From Burkholderia puraquae (GTDB lineage Bacteria; Pseudomonadota; Gammaproteobacteria; Burkholderiales; Burkholderiaceae), in contig NZ_NBYX01000015.1 of NCBI RefSeq assembly GCF_002099195.1, forward strand, positions 1-64,000: a stretch of DNA of 64,000 nucleotides. Reading direction: 5' to 3'. Below are positions 26,519-35,199 of this stretch, piece by piece. The stretch's first letter is position 1. Every line of letters begins with the position of its first letter. A program made the translations under genes and the position numbers. The notes beneath the pieces are model-generated. The model had not been told where the DNA came from. It was given only the letters and a program-made list of their open reading frames with translations, and did not search any database.

Positions 26519-27778
26519 ATGAGACCGGCGCGCGCGCTCGAAGCGCTCAACTTCTTCCTGGCCGACGTGCAGGCCGGCATCGGCCCGTTCATCGGCGTCA
26601 TCCTGCTGTCGCGCGGCTGGGGCGCCGATGCGATCGGCTCGGTCATGACGCTGGCGGGGCTCGCCGCGATGGCCGCGACGCCGTTGGCCGGCGCGCTCGT
26701 CGATGCGGTGCGCGCGAAGCGGGCGCTGATCGTCGTGGCGACCGCGGTGACGGCGCTTGCGTCGCTGGCGATGATGTTCGTCCACGGCTATCCGGCGGTG
26801 GCGGCGTCGCAGATCGTGGCGGCGGTCAGCGGCGCGGTGCTCGCGCCGGCCGCCGCGGGCGTGACGCTCGGCATCGTGCGCCGGCAGGGTTTCGACCGGC
26901 AGTTCGGGCGCAACCAGATGGCGAACCACGCCGGCAACGTCGCCGGTGCGGCGCTCGCCGGGTGGCTCGGCTGGCATGTCGGATTCGACGCGGTGTTCGC
27001 GCTGGTCGGCGTGTTCACGGTCCTCGCCATCGTGAGCACGCTGGCGATCCCCGGGCACGCGATCGATCACGCGTCCGCACGGGGTCTCGATCCTGCCGGT
27101 GCCGCACCGGGAACGGTTGCTGCGCATCCGCAGGCGTCGGACGCGGCGTCGCGCGTCGGCGGCCTGCGCACGCTCGCCGAGAATCGGCCGCTGGTGCTGC
27201 TCGGCGCGTCGCTCGCGCTGTTTCATCTCGGCAACGCCGCGATGCTGCCGCTCTACGGGATGGGCGTCGTCGTCACGCATCGCAGCAACGCGAGCGCATT
27301 CACCGCACAGACGATCGTCATCGCGCAGTGCGTGATGATCGCGGCGGCGTGGCTCGCGCCCCGGCTGATTCGCGCGCACGGTTACTGGCGGGTGCTGCTG
27401 TTCTCGTACCTCGTGCTGCCGGTGCGCGGGCTGGTCGCCGCGGCGTGGATGAGCGAAGCGGGCGTGTGGCCGGTGCAGGTGCTCGACGGCATCGGCGCCG
27501 GGCTGCAAAGCGTGGTCGTGCCCGCGCTCGTCGTTCACCTGCTGCACGGTTCCGGCCGCGTGAATGCCGGGCAGGGCGCCGTCGCGACCGCGCAGGGCAT
27601 CGGCGCGGCGCTCAGTCCCGTGCTGGGCGGCGTGCTCGCGCAGCACTTCGGCTATCCGGCCGCGTTCGTCGTGCTGGGCGCCGTGTCGACAGGCTCGCTC
27701 GCGCTGTGGCTCGGTCATGCACGCTCGCTGAGCAGCGTGTGCGGCAAGCCCGCGGATCTATCGGCGACATCGTCGTGA
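26519..27778 (+). CDS. MFS transporter
   Basis: 419 residues, about twelve membrane segments. The start ARALEALNFFLADVQAGIGPFIGVILLSRGW is typical of a group of Burkholderia MFS proteins of unknown substrate. GALVDAVRAKRALIV corresponds to the loop 2-3 motif. The ATG at 26519 with GTGAGG upstream is preferred over a TTG at 26498. It lies 21 bp after the repeat protein and is likely co-transcribed. Export of a small molecule is possible. Confidence 0.85.
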   Translation: MRPARALEALNFFLADVQAGIGPFIGVILLSRGWGADAIGSVMTLAGLAAMAATPLAGALVDAVRAKRALIVVATAVTALASLAMMFVHGYPAVAASQIVAAVSGAVLAPAAAGVTLGIVRRQGFDRQFGRNQMANHAGNVAGAALAGWLGWHVGFDAVFALVGVFTVLAIVSTLAIPGHAIDHASARGLDPAGAAPGTVAAHPQASDAASRVGGLRTLAENRPLVLLGASLALFHLGNAAMLPLYGMGVVVTHRSNASAFTAQTIVIAQCVMIAAAWLAPRLIRAHGYWRVLLFSYLVLPVRGLVAAAWMSEAGVWPVQVLDGIGAGLQSVVVPALVVHLLHGSGRVNAGQGAVATAQGIGAALSPVLGGVLAQHFGYPAAFVVLGAVSTGSLALWLGHARSLSSVCGKPADLSATSS

Positions 27779-27815
27779 AGGCGATGTCGATTCCCATCCC
27801 TCCGTCCACTTGCCC

Positions 27816-29069
27816 ATGAATCCTGTTTCGCTTGCCTGGCTGATTTCCGCGCTCGCCACCGCGGGCGTCATCACGCGTCCGTTCGGTTGGCCCGAGGCCA
27901 CATGGGCCGTGAGCGGCGCGCTGCTGCTGGTCGTGTTGAACCTGTTGCCTGCTGCCCAGGCGCTGGACGCCGTCGCGAAAGGCGGCGACGTGTACCTCTT
28001 CCTGACGGGCATGATGCTGCTGTCGGAGGCGGCCCATCGCGAGGGGCTGTTCGACTGGGTCGCGACGCACGTCGTGAATCTCGCGCAGGGCTCGCCGCGG
28101 CGGTTGTTCGCGCTGATCTACGGCGTCGGCGTCGTCACCACGGTGTTCCTGTCGAACGATGCGACCGCCGTCGTGCTGACGCCCGCGGTCCTTGCCGCCG
28201 CGCGCCGCGCGAAGGCCGACCCGATGCCGCTGCTGTACAGCTGCGCGCTCGTCGCCAATGCCGCGAGTTTCGTGCTGCCGATTTCGAATCCGGCGAACCT
28301 GGTGCTGTACGGCGCGCACATGCCGGCGCTCGGCGTATGGCTCGCGCACTTCGCGGCGCCGTCCGTCGCGTCGATCGTCTGCACGTTCGTGATGCTGCGG
28401 ATCGTGCAGCGACGTGCGCTGTCCGGCCGTTGCGAGTCCGGGCTGCCGGTGCAGCCGCTGACGCGCGGCGGGCGCATCGCGCTGGCGGGCATCGCCGCGA
28501 CGGCCGTCGCGCTGATGGCGGTGTCGGTCGCCGATCGCCCGCTCGGGTTGCCGACCGCGCTGGCGGGCGTCGTCACGGTCGCGTGCGTCGCGATGCGGGA
28601 TCGAGCGGCGTGCGTGCCGATCGTTCGCGCGATTTCATGGAGCGTGTTGCCGCTCGTGGCGGGGCTGTTCGTCGTCGTCGAGACGCTCGACCGGACCGGC
28701 GCGGTGCGCGCGCTGGCGGGCCTGCTGCACATGCTGATGCAAAGCGGCGAGCACGTCGCCGCGGCCGTGGCCGGCGTCGCGGTCGCGCTGGTGTCGAACG
28801 GGGTCAACAACCTGCCCGCCGGGCTGATCGCGAGTTCGACGATCCACGCCGCGCACAGCCCGCAAACGGTGGTCGACGCGATTCTGATCGGCGTGGATCT
28901 TGGCCCGAACCTGTCGATCACCGGATCGCTCGCGACGATCCTGTGGCTGGCGGCGATCCGGCGCGAAGGGCTGCGAGTCGGTTTCCGCGAATTTCTCGCG
29001 GTCGGCGCGTGCGTGATGCCGCCTGCGGTGCTGCTCGCGCTGGGCGCGCGGTTCGTGATCGGCGGCTGA
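27816..29069 (+). CDS. ArsB/NhaD/CitMHS-type anion permease
   Basis: 417 residues with about eleven membrane segments. FLSNDATAVVLTPAVLAAARRAK near 108-130 and FVLPISNPANLVLYG near 150 are hallmark motifs of the ArsB/NhaD ion-transporter superfamily, and a second inverted motif VSNGVNNLPAGLIAS lies near 328. Substrate could be arsenite or an organic anion; no other ars genes lie nearby. The start is ATG 27816. It ends the transcription unit and meets the TonB receptor gene tail to tail. Confidence 0.82.
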   Translation: MNPVSLAWLISALATAGVITRPFGWPEATWAVSGALLLVVLNLLPAAQALDAVAKGGDVYLFLTGMMLLSEAAHREGLFDWVATHVVNLAQGSPRRLFALIYGVGVVTTVFLSNDATAVVLTPAVLAAARRAKADPMPLLYSCALVANAASFVLPISNPANLVLYGAHMPALGVWLAHFAAPSVASIVCTFVMLRIVQRRALSGRCESGLPVQPLTRGGRIALAGIAATAVALMAVSVADRPLGLPTALAGVVTVACVAMRDRAACVPIVRAISWSVLPLVAGLFVVVETLDRTGAVRALAGLLHMLMQSGEHVAAAVAGVAVALVSNGVNNLPAGLIASSTIHAAHSPQTVVDAILIGVDLGPNLSITGSLATILWLAAIRREGLRVGFREFLAVGACVMPPAVLLALGARFVIGG

Positions 29070-29084
29070 CGCGCGAGGCGCGTC
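29068..29084. terminator. hairpin between convergent transporter and receptor genes
   Basis: GACGCGC (29068-29074), loop GAG, GCGCGTC (29078-29084). It starts at the permease stop and lies 22 bp from the end of the receptor gene. No long T run is present, so it is a probable bidirectional but not classical terminator. Confidence 0.5.
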
Positions 29085-29105
29085 GCGTCAGCCGTCCCGG
29101 CCGCG

Positions 29106-31211
29106 CTAGAACGAGTACGCGAGCGACGCGAACAGGCTGCGCGGCGCGCCCGGCGTGACCCACAGGCTGTTGTACGAGCTGACGTAGGTGGTGCGATTGA
29201 ACAGGTTGTTCAGCACGACCGACGCACGCAGGTGCTTGTTGACCTGCACGTAGCCGTTGAGCTGCACGGTCGCGTAGGCCGGCAGTTCGAAGCCGTCCTG
29301 CGTGTTGGCCGTGTTGCCGGCGCGGCGCCCGACATAGATCACGCCGGCGCCGGCACCGGCCTTGTCCGCGAACGGCAGGGTGGTCTCGTACATCAGCAGC
29401 GCGCTGCCGCTCAGGCGCGGTACGTCGACGAGGCGCGAGCCGGGCGCGAGCACGGTATCGCGCGTGACCTCGGCGTCGACGTACGCGAAGTTCGCGATGC
29501 CGCGCAGGCCGTGCCCGAGGTCGCCGCTCCATTCGAATTCGACGCCGCGGCTGCGTACTTCGCCGGCCGCGCGCGAGAAGCCGGCATTCGCCGGATCGGC
29601 GGTGAGCACGTTGCGCTTGGTCACGTAGAACGCCGAGACGGTCGTGAGCGAGCGCGCGCCCGCCCATTTCGCGCCGGCTTCGTAGCCGTGGCCTTTCTCG
29701 GGATCGAACGCGTTGCCGCCGACGTCGGCGCCGTTGTTCGGCCGGAACGAATACGCGGTGTTCGCATAGAACGACCACGCGGGGCTCATTTCATACACGA
29801 CGCCGATACGCGGGCTCACCGCGGTCTGCAACTGGCTCGTCGTCACGCCCTTCAGGCGGTTGTCGATCGACTGGTGGAAGCGATCCCAGCGCAGCCCGGC
29901 CAGGATCTTCCAGTGCGGCCCGAACGCGAGCGTGTCCTGCGCGTAGACGCCTTGTCCGTCATCGCGTTCGAGCAGGTTGGTCGCGGTGCGCGGCGTCGGC
30001 GCGGGCTGGCCGTAGACCGGATCGAAGATGTCGATCGCATACGGCGCGGCGGCACTCGGCGTCGAGCGCGCGACGAACTGGTCGTAGTTGAAGCGATACG
30101 CGTCGACGCCCATCACGAGCGTATGGCCGATGCCGCCCGTGCGGAACGAGCCGGTGGTTTCGACGCGGCCTTGCAGGTCGTTCGAGTGAAACGCGACTTG
30201 CCGGTAGCGGCGCCATAGCGTGCGGCCGTCCGGCTGCAACGCGAATGCCTCGGACGAGCGCCCCGTCAGGTCGGTGTTGCGTTGCGCGACGCCCGCGTTG
30301 ATCGACCAGCTTGAATCGATGCGATGCTCGAGCGTGAACTGGTGGCCCGTGTTGCGCACGTCGTAATCGCCGTCGCGCGGCTCGCCGAGGAAGCGCGACG
30401 CGGGGATCACGCCGAGCTGGCCGTTGACCGCCAGCACGCCGCGATCGAGCGGCGCACGCTGACGCGCGCTCTCGAATTCGTAGTGGAGCGTCGTGTCCGC
30501 GCCGATGTCCCACGTGAACGACGGCGAGAACAGGTAGCGTTTGCTCGACACCGTGTCGCGGAAGCTGCCGTTGTTCTCGTTCATCGCGACGAAGCGGTAT
30601 GCGAGCGATTTCGTGACGGGGCCGGTCGAATCGAGCGTCTGGCGCAATGCGCCGTAGCTGCCGGCCGACACGCCGATGGTGTTCGCGCGCGCAAACTGCG
30701 GCTGCTTCGTCGTATAGCTGATGATCCCGCCCGGATCGCCGCGGCCATACAGCGCGGACGCGGGCCCCTTGAGCACTTCCATGCGCTCGAGGTTGACGGT
30801 GTCGCGCGGCACGCTCATCCCGCGATTCCACGAAAAGCCGTTGACCAGGTAGTCGGTGCCGGACGTGTTGCCGTCGCCGGCGAAGCCGCGCACCGCGTAG
30901 TTGTCCCACAGGCCGCCGAAGTTGTTCTGGCGCGACACGCCCGCGACCCAGTCGTAAAGATCGTCGCCGCGCGTGGCGGCCACGGTCTGGATCAGCTTCG
31001 TATCGACGCTGCTGACCGCGAACGGAATCTCCATCACGTCCGCCTCGCTGCGCGTCGCGCTCGTCGATTCGCGCGTGCGGAACGGCGCCGTCGCGCGTTG
31101 GGCGGACACCTCGATGGTGGGTAGCGCCGTTTCCTGCGCGTCGGCGGCGCCCATGCCGGCCGTGCCGACGACGATGGCCATCGGTGCGGCCGCCCAGTTC
31201 CTCCTGCTCAT
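29106..31211 (-). CDS. TonB-dependent siderophore receptor
   Basis: 701 residues. Signal peptide ends near AADAQE (about residue 26). The plug domain begins PTIEVSAQRA, with DDLYDWVAGVSRQNNFGGLWDNYAVRGF (about 85-112) and VEVLKGPASALYGRGDPGG-type residues near 145-165. A 22-strand barrel follows and ends in the aromatic ASLAYSF. This is the FhuA/FoxA class for ferric siderophores. The ATG at 31211 is preceded by a perfect AGGAGG. A Fur-like box at 31306-31326 fits iron repression. No siderophore synthesis or periplasmic uptake genes lie nearby. Confidence 0.94.
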   Translation of the reverse strand: MSRRNWAAAPMAIVVGTAGMGAADAQETALPTIEVSAQRATAPFRTRESTSATRSEADVMEIPFAVSSVDTKLIQTVAATRGDDLYDWVAGVSRQNNFGGLWDNYAVRGFAGDGNTSGTDYLVNGFSWNRGMSVPRDTVNLERMEVLKGPASALYGRGDPGGIISYTTKQPQFARANTIGVSAGSYGALRQTLDSTGPVTKSLAYRFVAMNENNGSFRDTVSSKRYLFSPSFTWDIGADTTLHYEFESARQRAPLDRGVLAVNGQLGVIPASRFLGEPRDGDYDVRNTGHQFTLEHRIDSSWSINAGVAQRNTDLTGRSSEAFALQPDGRTLWRRYRQVAFHSNDLQGRVETTGSFRTGGIGHTLVMGVDAYRFNYDQFVARSTPSAAAPYAIDIFDPVYGQPAPTPRTATNLLERDDGQGVYAQDTLAFGPHWKILAGLRWDRFHQSIDNRLKGVTTSQLQTAVSPRIGVVYEMSPAWSFYANTAYSFRPNNGADVGGNAFDPEKGHGYEAGAKWAGARSLTTVSAFYVTKRNVLTADPANAGFSRAAGEVRSRGVEFEWSGDLGHGLRGIANFAYVDAEVTRDTVLAPGSRLVDVPRLSGSALLMYETTLPFADKAGAGAGVIYVGRRAGNTANTQDGFELPAYATVQLNGYVQVNKHLRASVVLNNLFNRTTYVSSYNSLWVTPGAPRSLFASLAYSF

Positions 31212-31305
31212 ACCCCTCCTTTTTTGTGTGATTCGCGTTCGGGCACGGCGGGCGGCCTCGCGCCGACATCTGTGTTCCAAACAGTACATTTGCGCGGCAA
31301 TTTAA

Positions 31306-31326
31306 TGCAAATGAGAGGCATTTGCA
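31306..31326 (-). promoter_or_regulatory. Fur-like box upstream of the TonB receptor
   Basis: TGCAAATG (31306-31313), AGAGG, CATTTGCA (31319-31326): perfect 8-bp arms. The central 19 bases match 12 of 19 positions of the classical Fur consensus, including AATGA and CATT halves. It lies about 95 bp before the receptor start. It should repress the receptor when iron is plentiful. Confidence 0.75.
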
Positions 31327-31653
31327 ATCGTAATTTCAGGATGGGCGATGGGCAGGACCGCCGACGGGTGCGGCGATAGTCTCGGAAGATGTGGGGGCCC
31401 GGCTTACACGACATTCCGGGCTGCCGGAATCCGCTTCGCCGCGCGGCAAGTCGTCGATCGGCAATGTTCAGTTCGTCGCGTCTTGCGCCGTTCGATTTCC
31501 GCGAGTCGACGTCAACCGATGTAACGCCGGCGCGCGTCGCGGCACTTTTTTCGAATCACGCATCGACGGATTTCATGAAAATCGACGCCGTCCCGCCGTC
31601 GTGATGCCGTGCGTTTTCCAGTGACGACGAGCGTGCCGGTACCCATGCGCGGC
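31327..31653. other. gene-free stretch between receptor promoter and GntR gene end
   Basis: I see no convincing gene in this 327-bp stretch. Short open frames on the plus strand lack ribosome sites and protein-like composition. It contains one inverted repeat, ATTCCGG-GCTG-CCGGAAT at 31413-31430, which could be a terminator stem or a repetitive element unit. It cannot be assigned further. Confidence 0.4.
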
Positions 31654-32355
31654 TCAATCCGGATCGGCTTTCAGCCCACCCTCGATCCACCGCGCTTCCG
31701 ACGCGCGAAGATGCGCACGAATGGCCGTCTGCGCCGCGATCGGATCGCCGGCTTGCAATGCGAGCAGCACGTCCTCGTGCTCGCGCACGGCGGCCGTCCA
31801 CGTCTGCGGATTCTCCGCGTGGCCGCGCATCGCGGTCGCGATCGGGTCGTGGCGGCTGTCGAACAGCTCGCCGACGAAGCGGGTGAGCACCGAGTTGCCG
31901 GCGGCTTCCGCGATCAGCATGTGGAACTGCCGGTCGGCTTCGACCGGGGATTTGCCGGCCTCCGCGAGCCGCTTCATGCGCTGCACCGTGCGGCGCAGTC
32001 GTTCGAGCATCGCAGCCGTCATCCGCGCGGCGGCCAGTGCGGCGACGCTGCCTTCGACGGCCGCGCGAGCCTGCATCAATTCCGACGGACTGTCGCCGAG
32101 CGTGGCCATCGGGCCGACGGCGTCGGCCGCGGTGTCGCGCACATACACGCCGGAGCCCATCCGGATCTCGATCTGGCCGCCGATTTCCAGCGCGATCAGC
32201 GCCTCGCGAAGCGACGGACGCGATACGCCGAGCGTCAGCGCCAGCTCGCGCTCCGGCGGCAGCCGCTCGCCGATCGCGAATTCGCCCTGACGAATCAACG
32301 CGACGATCTGGGCCGCGACCGATTGGTAAAGCCGCTTGGGTTCTGTCGATTTCAT
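31654..32355 (-). CDS. GntR family regulator (FadR/FCD type) of the L-galactose-like operon
   Basis: 233 residues from the ATG at 32355. The N-terminal winged helix (RLYQSVAAQIVALIRQGEF, then ELALTLGVSRPSLREALIALEIGG) and the FCD ligand domain (ARAAVEGSVAALAA..., ADRQFHMLIAEAAGNSVL, HEDVLLAL) are clear. E. coli LgoR, which controls L-galactonate use, is also of the GntR type, so the context fits. It is divergent from the ABC-transporter operon, and two repeat sites lie between them (32495-32552). An open frame to 32412 is less likely to be used. Confidence 0.9.
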   Translation of the reverse strand: MKSTEPKRLYQSVAAQIVALIRQGEFAIGERLPPERELALTLGVSRPSLREALIALEIGGQIEIRMGSGVYVRDTAADAVGPMATLGDSPSELMQARAAVEGSVAALAAARMTAAMLERLRRTVQRMKRLAEAGKSPVEADRQFHMLIAEAAGNSVLTRFVGELFDSRHDPIATAMRGHAENPQTWTAAVREHEDVLLALQAGDPIAAQTAIRAHLRASEARWIEGGLKADPD

Positions 32356-32494
32356 CCGATTGATTGGGATCAATGCGCTTTGGGCGCAAGCGCGTGTCGC
32401 GGAGTCTATCACGCTTGCCGCATTACCCCGTGCGGCGGGGCGTTCATCCAGATGTCCGGGTTTTCACCATTGGTAAGATCAGATGTGAATAGTT

Positions 32495-32552
32495 AAATTG
32501 GCTTGACCAAAAGTGGTTTGATTGCTGTAATTCATCCAAATTGGACTGACCA
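32495..32552 (+). promoter_or_regulatory. operon promoter with two repressor half-sites
   Basis: Two copies of AAATTGG-NN-TGACCA lie at 32495-32509 and 32538-32552 (13 of 15 bases identical, 43 bp apart, about four turns). The first covers a possible -35 box TTGACC (32504-32509); a TGTAAT -10 (32526-32531) follows after 16 bp. The second copy covers the likely start of transcription. This is the layout of a repressor that blocks the promoter, most likely the divergent GntR protein. Confidence 0.65.
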
Positions 32553-32588
32553 GATAGCGCCGAGGTCGATCCAACCCAAGGAGACGCA

Positions 32589-34133
32589 ATGGCAATGCCT
32601 CGCAATCTGCCCGGTCAGGCCGCGCACGATGAATCGGACCGGGAGATCCTGCGCCTAGACGGGATTCGCAAGCGCTTCCCGGGCGTCCTCGCGCTCGACG
32701 GGATTCGCCTCGACCTGCGCCGCGGCGAGGTGCATGCGGTGTGCGGCGAGAACGGCGCGGGCAAATCGACGCTGATGAAGATCATCAGCGGGCAGTACCT
32801 GCCCGACGACGGCGTCGTTCACTATCGCGGCGCGCCGGTGCGCTTTCGTTCGGCCTCCGAAGCGCAGGCGGCGGGCATCTCGATCATTCACCAGGAACTC
32901 AATCTCGTCCCGCACCTGAGCGTGGCGGAGAACCTGTTCCTCGCGCGCGAGCCGCGGCGCGGGCCTTTCGTCGATACGAAACGCATGAACGCGGATGCGG
33001 CGCGCTGCATCGCGCGCATCGGGCTGAACGTGGCTCCGACGACGAAGGTCGGCGTGCTGTCCATCGCGCAGCAGCAGATGGTCGAGATCGCGAAGGCGCT
33101 GTCGCACGACGCGCGCGTGCTGATCATGGACGAGCCCACGTCGTCGCTGACGGAAGCGGAAACGGTGCAGCTCTTTCGCATCATCGAGGAACTGCGTGCC
33201 GGCGGCGTGGCGATTCTGTACATCTCGCACCGGCTCGACGAAATGGCGCAGATCGTCGATCGCGTGACGGTGCTGCGCGACGGGCGCCACATTTCGACGG
33301 ACGATTTCGCCGACGTGAGCATCGACGACATCGTCGCGCGCATGGTCGGACGCACGCTCGACGACGCCTATCCGTCCCGGCAATCGGTGCCGACCGACGA
33401 GGTGCTGCTCGACGTGCGGGACCTGCGCCGCGACGGCGTGTTCGGGCCGGTGTCGTTCGCGCTGCGCCGCGGCGAGATCCTCGGTTTCGCGGGATTGATG
33501 GGCGCCGGGCGCACCGAGATCGCCCGCGCGATCTTCGGCGCCGATCGCTCCGACGGCGGCACGATCGCGCTGCACGGCCGGCCCGTGACGATCCGCTCGC
33601 CGCGCGAGGCAATCCGGCACGGGATCGCGTATCTGTCGGAGGACCGCAAGACGGAGGGGCTCGCGCTGCCGATGCCCGTCGCGGCGAACCTCACGCTCGC
33701 GAACGTGCGCGGCATCACGTCGCGCTTCGGGTTCCTGCGCTTCGACGACGAACTCGACGTCGCGCGCCGCTACGTGCAGGACCTCGCGATTCGCACGCCG
33801 TCCGTGCACCAGCGCGTGCGCAACCTGTCCGGCGGCAACCAGCAGAAGGTCGTCATCGGCAAATGGCTCTATCGCGGCTCGAAGATCCTGTTCTTCGACG
33901 AGCCGACGCGCGGGATCGACGTCGGCGCGAAATTCGCGATCTACGGGCTGATGGACCGGCTCGCCGCCGATGGCGTCGGCGTGGTGCTGATCAGTTCTGA
34001 GCTGCCGGAGCTGCTCGGCATGACCGACCGGATCGCCGTTTTTCACGAAGGTCGATTGACCGCGTTTCTCGACACGAAACACACCAGTCAGGAGGAGATC
34101 ATGCACTATGCGTCGGGGCGTACCCATGCTTGA
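32589..34133 (+). CDS. sugar ABC transporter, ATP-binding protein (RbsA type)
   Basis: 514 residues with two ABC domains. Walker [10 protein letters not shown] near 55, QQQMVEIAKAL and Walker B VLIMDEPTSSL near 175, then the degenerate Walker A GLMGAGRTE of domain 2, signature [15 protein letters not shown] near 415 and ILFFDEPTRGIDVG. AAGGAGACGC before the ATG is a strong ribosome site. It heads an operon for import and oxidation of a hexose. It overlaps the permease start. Confidence 0.95.
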   Translation: MAMPRNLPGQAAHDESDREILRLDGIRKRFPGVLALDGIRLDLRRGEVHAVCGENGAGKSTLMKIISGQYLPDDGVVHYRGAPVRFRSASEAQAAGISIIHQELNLVPHLSVAENLFLAREPRRGPFVDTKRMNADAARCIARIGLNVAPTTKVGVLSIAQQQMVEIAKALSHDARVLIMDEPTSSLTEAETVQLFRIIEELRAGGVAILYISHRLDEMAQIVDRVTVLRDGRHISTDDFADVSIDDIVARMVGRTLDDAYPSRQSVPTDEVLLDVRDLRRDGVFGPVSFALRRGEILGFAGLMGAGRTEIARAIFGADRSDGGTIALHGRPVTIRSPREAIRHGIAYLSEDRKTEGLALPMPVAANLTLANVRGITSRFGFLRFDDELDVARRYVQDLAIRTPSVHQRVRNLSGGNQQKVVIGKWLYRGSKILFFDEPTRGIDVGAKFAIYGLMDRLAADGVGVVLISSELPELLGMTDRIAVFHEGRLTAFLDTKHTSQEEIMHYASGRTHA

Positions 34134-35157
34134 AATGACATCGGATCGAAGCCAGGCCGACGAACGGGCGGCGCGACAGCGGCGGCGCGACCTGATCCAG
34201 AAGTTCGCGGCGCTGGGCAGCCTGGTCGTGCTCGTGTTCGCGTTTTCGGTATCGAGCGCGGCGTTCTTCTCGGTCGACAATCTGATGACCGTCGGCCTGC
34301 AGGTGACTTCCATCGCCTATCTGGGCGTGGCCGCCACCTGCGTGATCATCACGGGCGGCATCGACCTGTCGGTCGGCTCGGTGCTCGCGCTGGCCGGCGT
34401 CTGCGCGGCGCTGCTGGTCAAGGCCGGCGTGCCGGTGCCCGCCGCGATGGCGGCCGGGATTCTGGTCGGCGCGCTGTGCGGGCTCGTCAACGGCATCTGC
34501 GTGACGCAGATGGGCCTGCCGCCGTTCATCGCGACGCTCGGCATGATGCTCGTCGCGCGCGGCATCGCGCTCCAGATCACCGGCGCGCGGCCGGTATCGG
34601 ATCTCGGCGACGCGTTCGGCGCGCTGGGCAACGGCGCGCTGCTGCGGATCTCGCGCATCGGCGCGGACGGGTTCCCCGACACGACATTTCCCGGCATTCC
34701 GTATCCGGTCGTGATCATGGTCGTGCTGTTCGTCGTGGTGTCGGTGCTGCTGTCGAGAACGTCACTGGGCCGCCATATCTACGCGGTCGGGTCGAACGCG
34801 GAAGCGGCCCGGCTGTCGGGCGTGAACGTGCAGGGCGTAAAACTCTTCACCTACGTGCTGTCCGGCGCGCTCGCGGGCGTGACCGGCTGCGTGCTGATGT
34901 CGCGGCTCGTCACCGGGCAGCCGAACGAGGGCGTCATGTATGAACTCGACGCCATCGCCAGCTCGGTCATCGGCGGCACGTCGCTGATGGGCGGCGTCGG
35001 GACGATTTCCGGCACGGCGATCGGCGCGTTCGTGATCGGCGTGCTGCGCAACGGCCTGAACATGAACGGCGTATCGAGCTTCATCCAGCAGATCATCATC
35101 GGCGTCGTGATCCTCGGCACGGTGTGGATCGACCAGTTGCGCAATCGCCGGCCCTGA
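34108..35157 (+). CDS. sugar ABC transporter permease (RbsC type)
   Basis: About 349 residues (343 if the ATG at 34126 is used instead; both overlap the ATPase gene). AGGAGG at 34090 fits the first choice. About ten membrane segments and the family motif ITGGIDLSVGSVLALAG near 90-106, HIYAVGSNAEAARLSGV near 225, and IGGTSLMGGVGTISGTAIGA near 285. It forms the channel with the ATPase before it and the binding protein after it. Confidence 0.93.
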   Translation: MRRGVPMLEMTSDRSQADERAARQRRRDLIQKFAALGSLVVLVFAFSVSSAAFFSVDNLMTVGLQVTSIAYLGVAATCVIITGGIDLSVGSVLALAGVCAALLVKAGVPVPAAMAAGILVGALCGLVNGICVTQMGLPPFIATLGMMLVARGIALQITGARPVSDLGDAFGALGNGALLRISRIGADGFPDTTFPGIPYPVVIMVVLFVVVSVLLSRTSLGRHIYAVGSNAEAARLSGVNVQGVKLFTYVLSGALAGVTGCVLMSRLVTGQPNEGVMYELDAIASSVIGGTSLMGGVGTISGTAIGAFVIGVLRNGLNMNGVSSFIQQIIIGVVILGTVWIDQLRNRRP

Positions 35158-35199
35158 CCGGCAGCAAGCAGTCCCCACCAACGAGAAGCGGAGCGAGAC

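Noticed and set aside
24011-27718. Minus-strand open frame of 1235 codons
   Set aside because: It is antisense to the sigma-54 regulator, both repeat-protein genes and an MFS gene. It is rich in Arg, His and Ala with no domain pattern, as expected from codon bias in GC-rich DNA.
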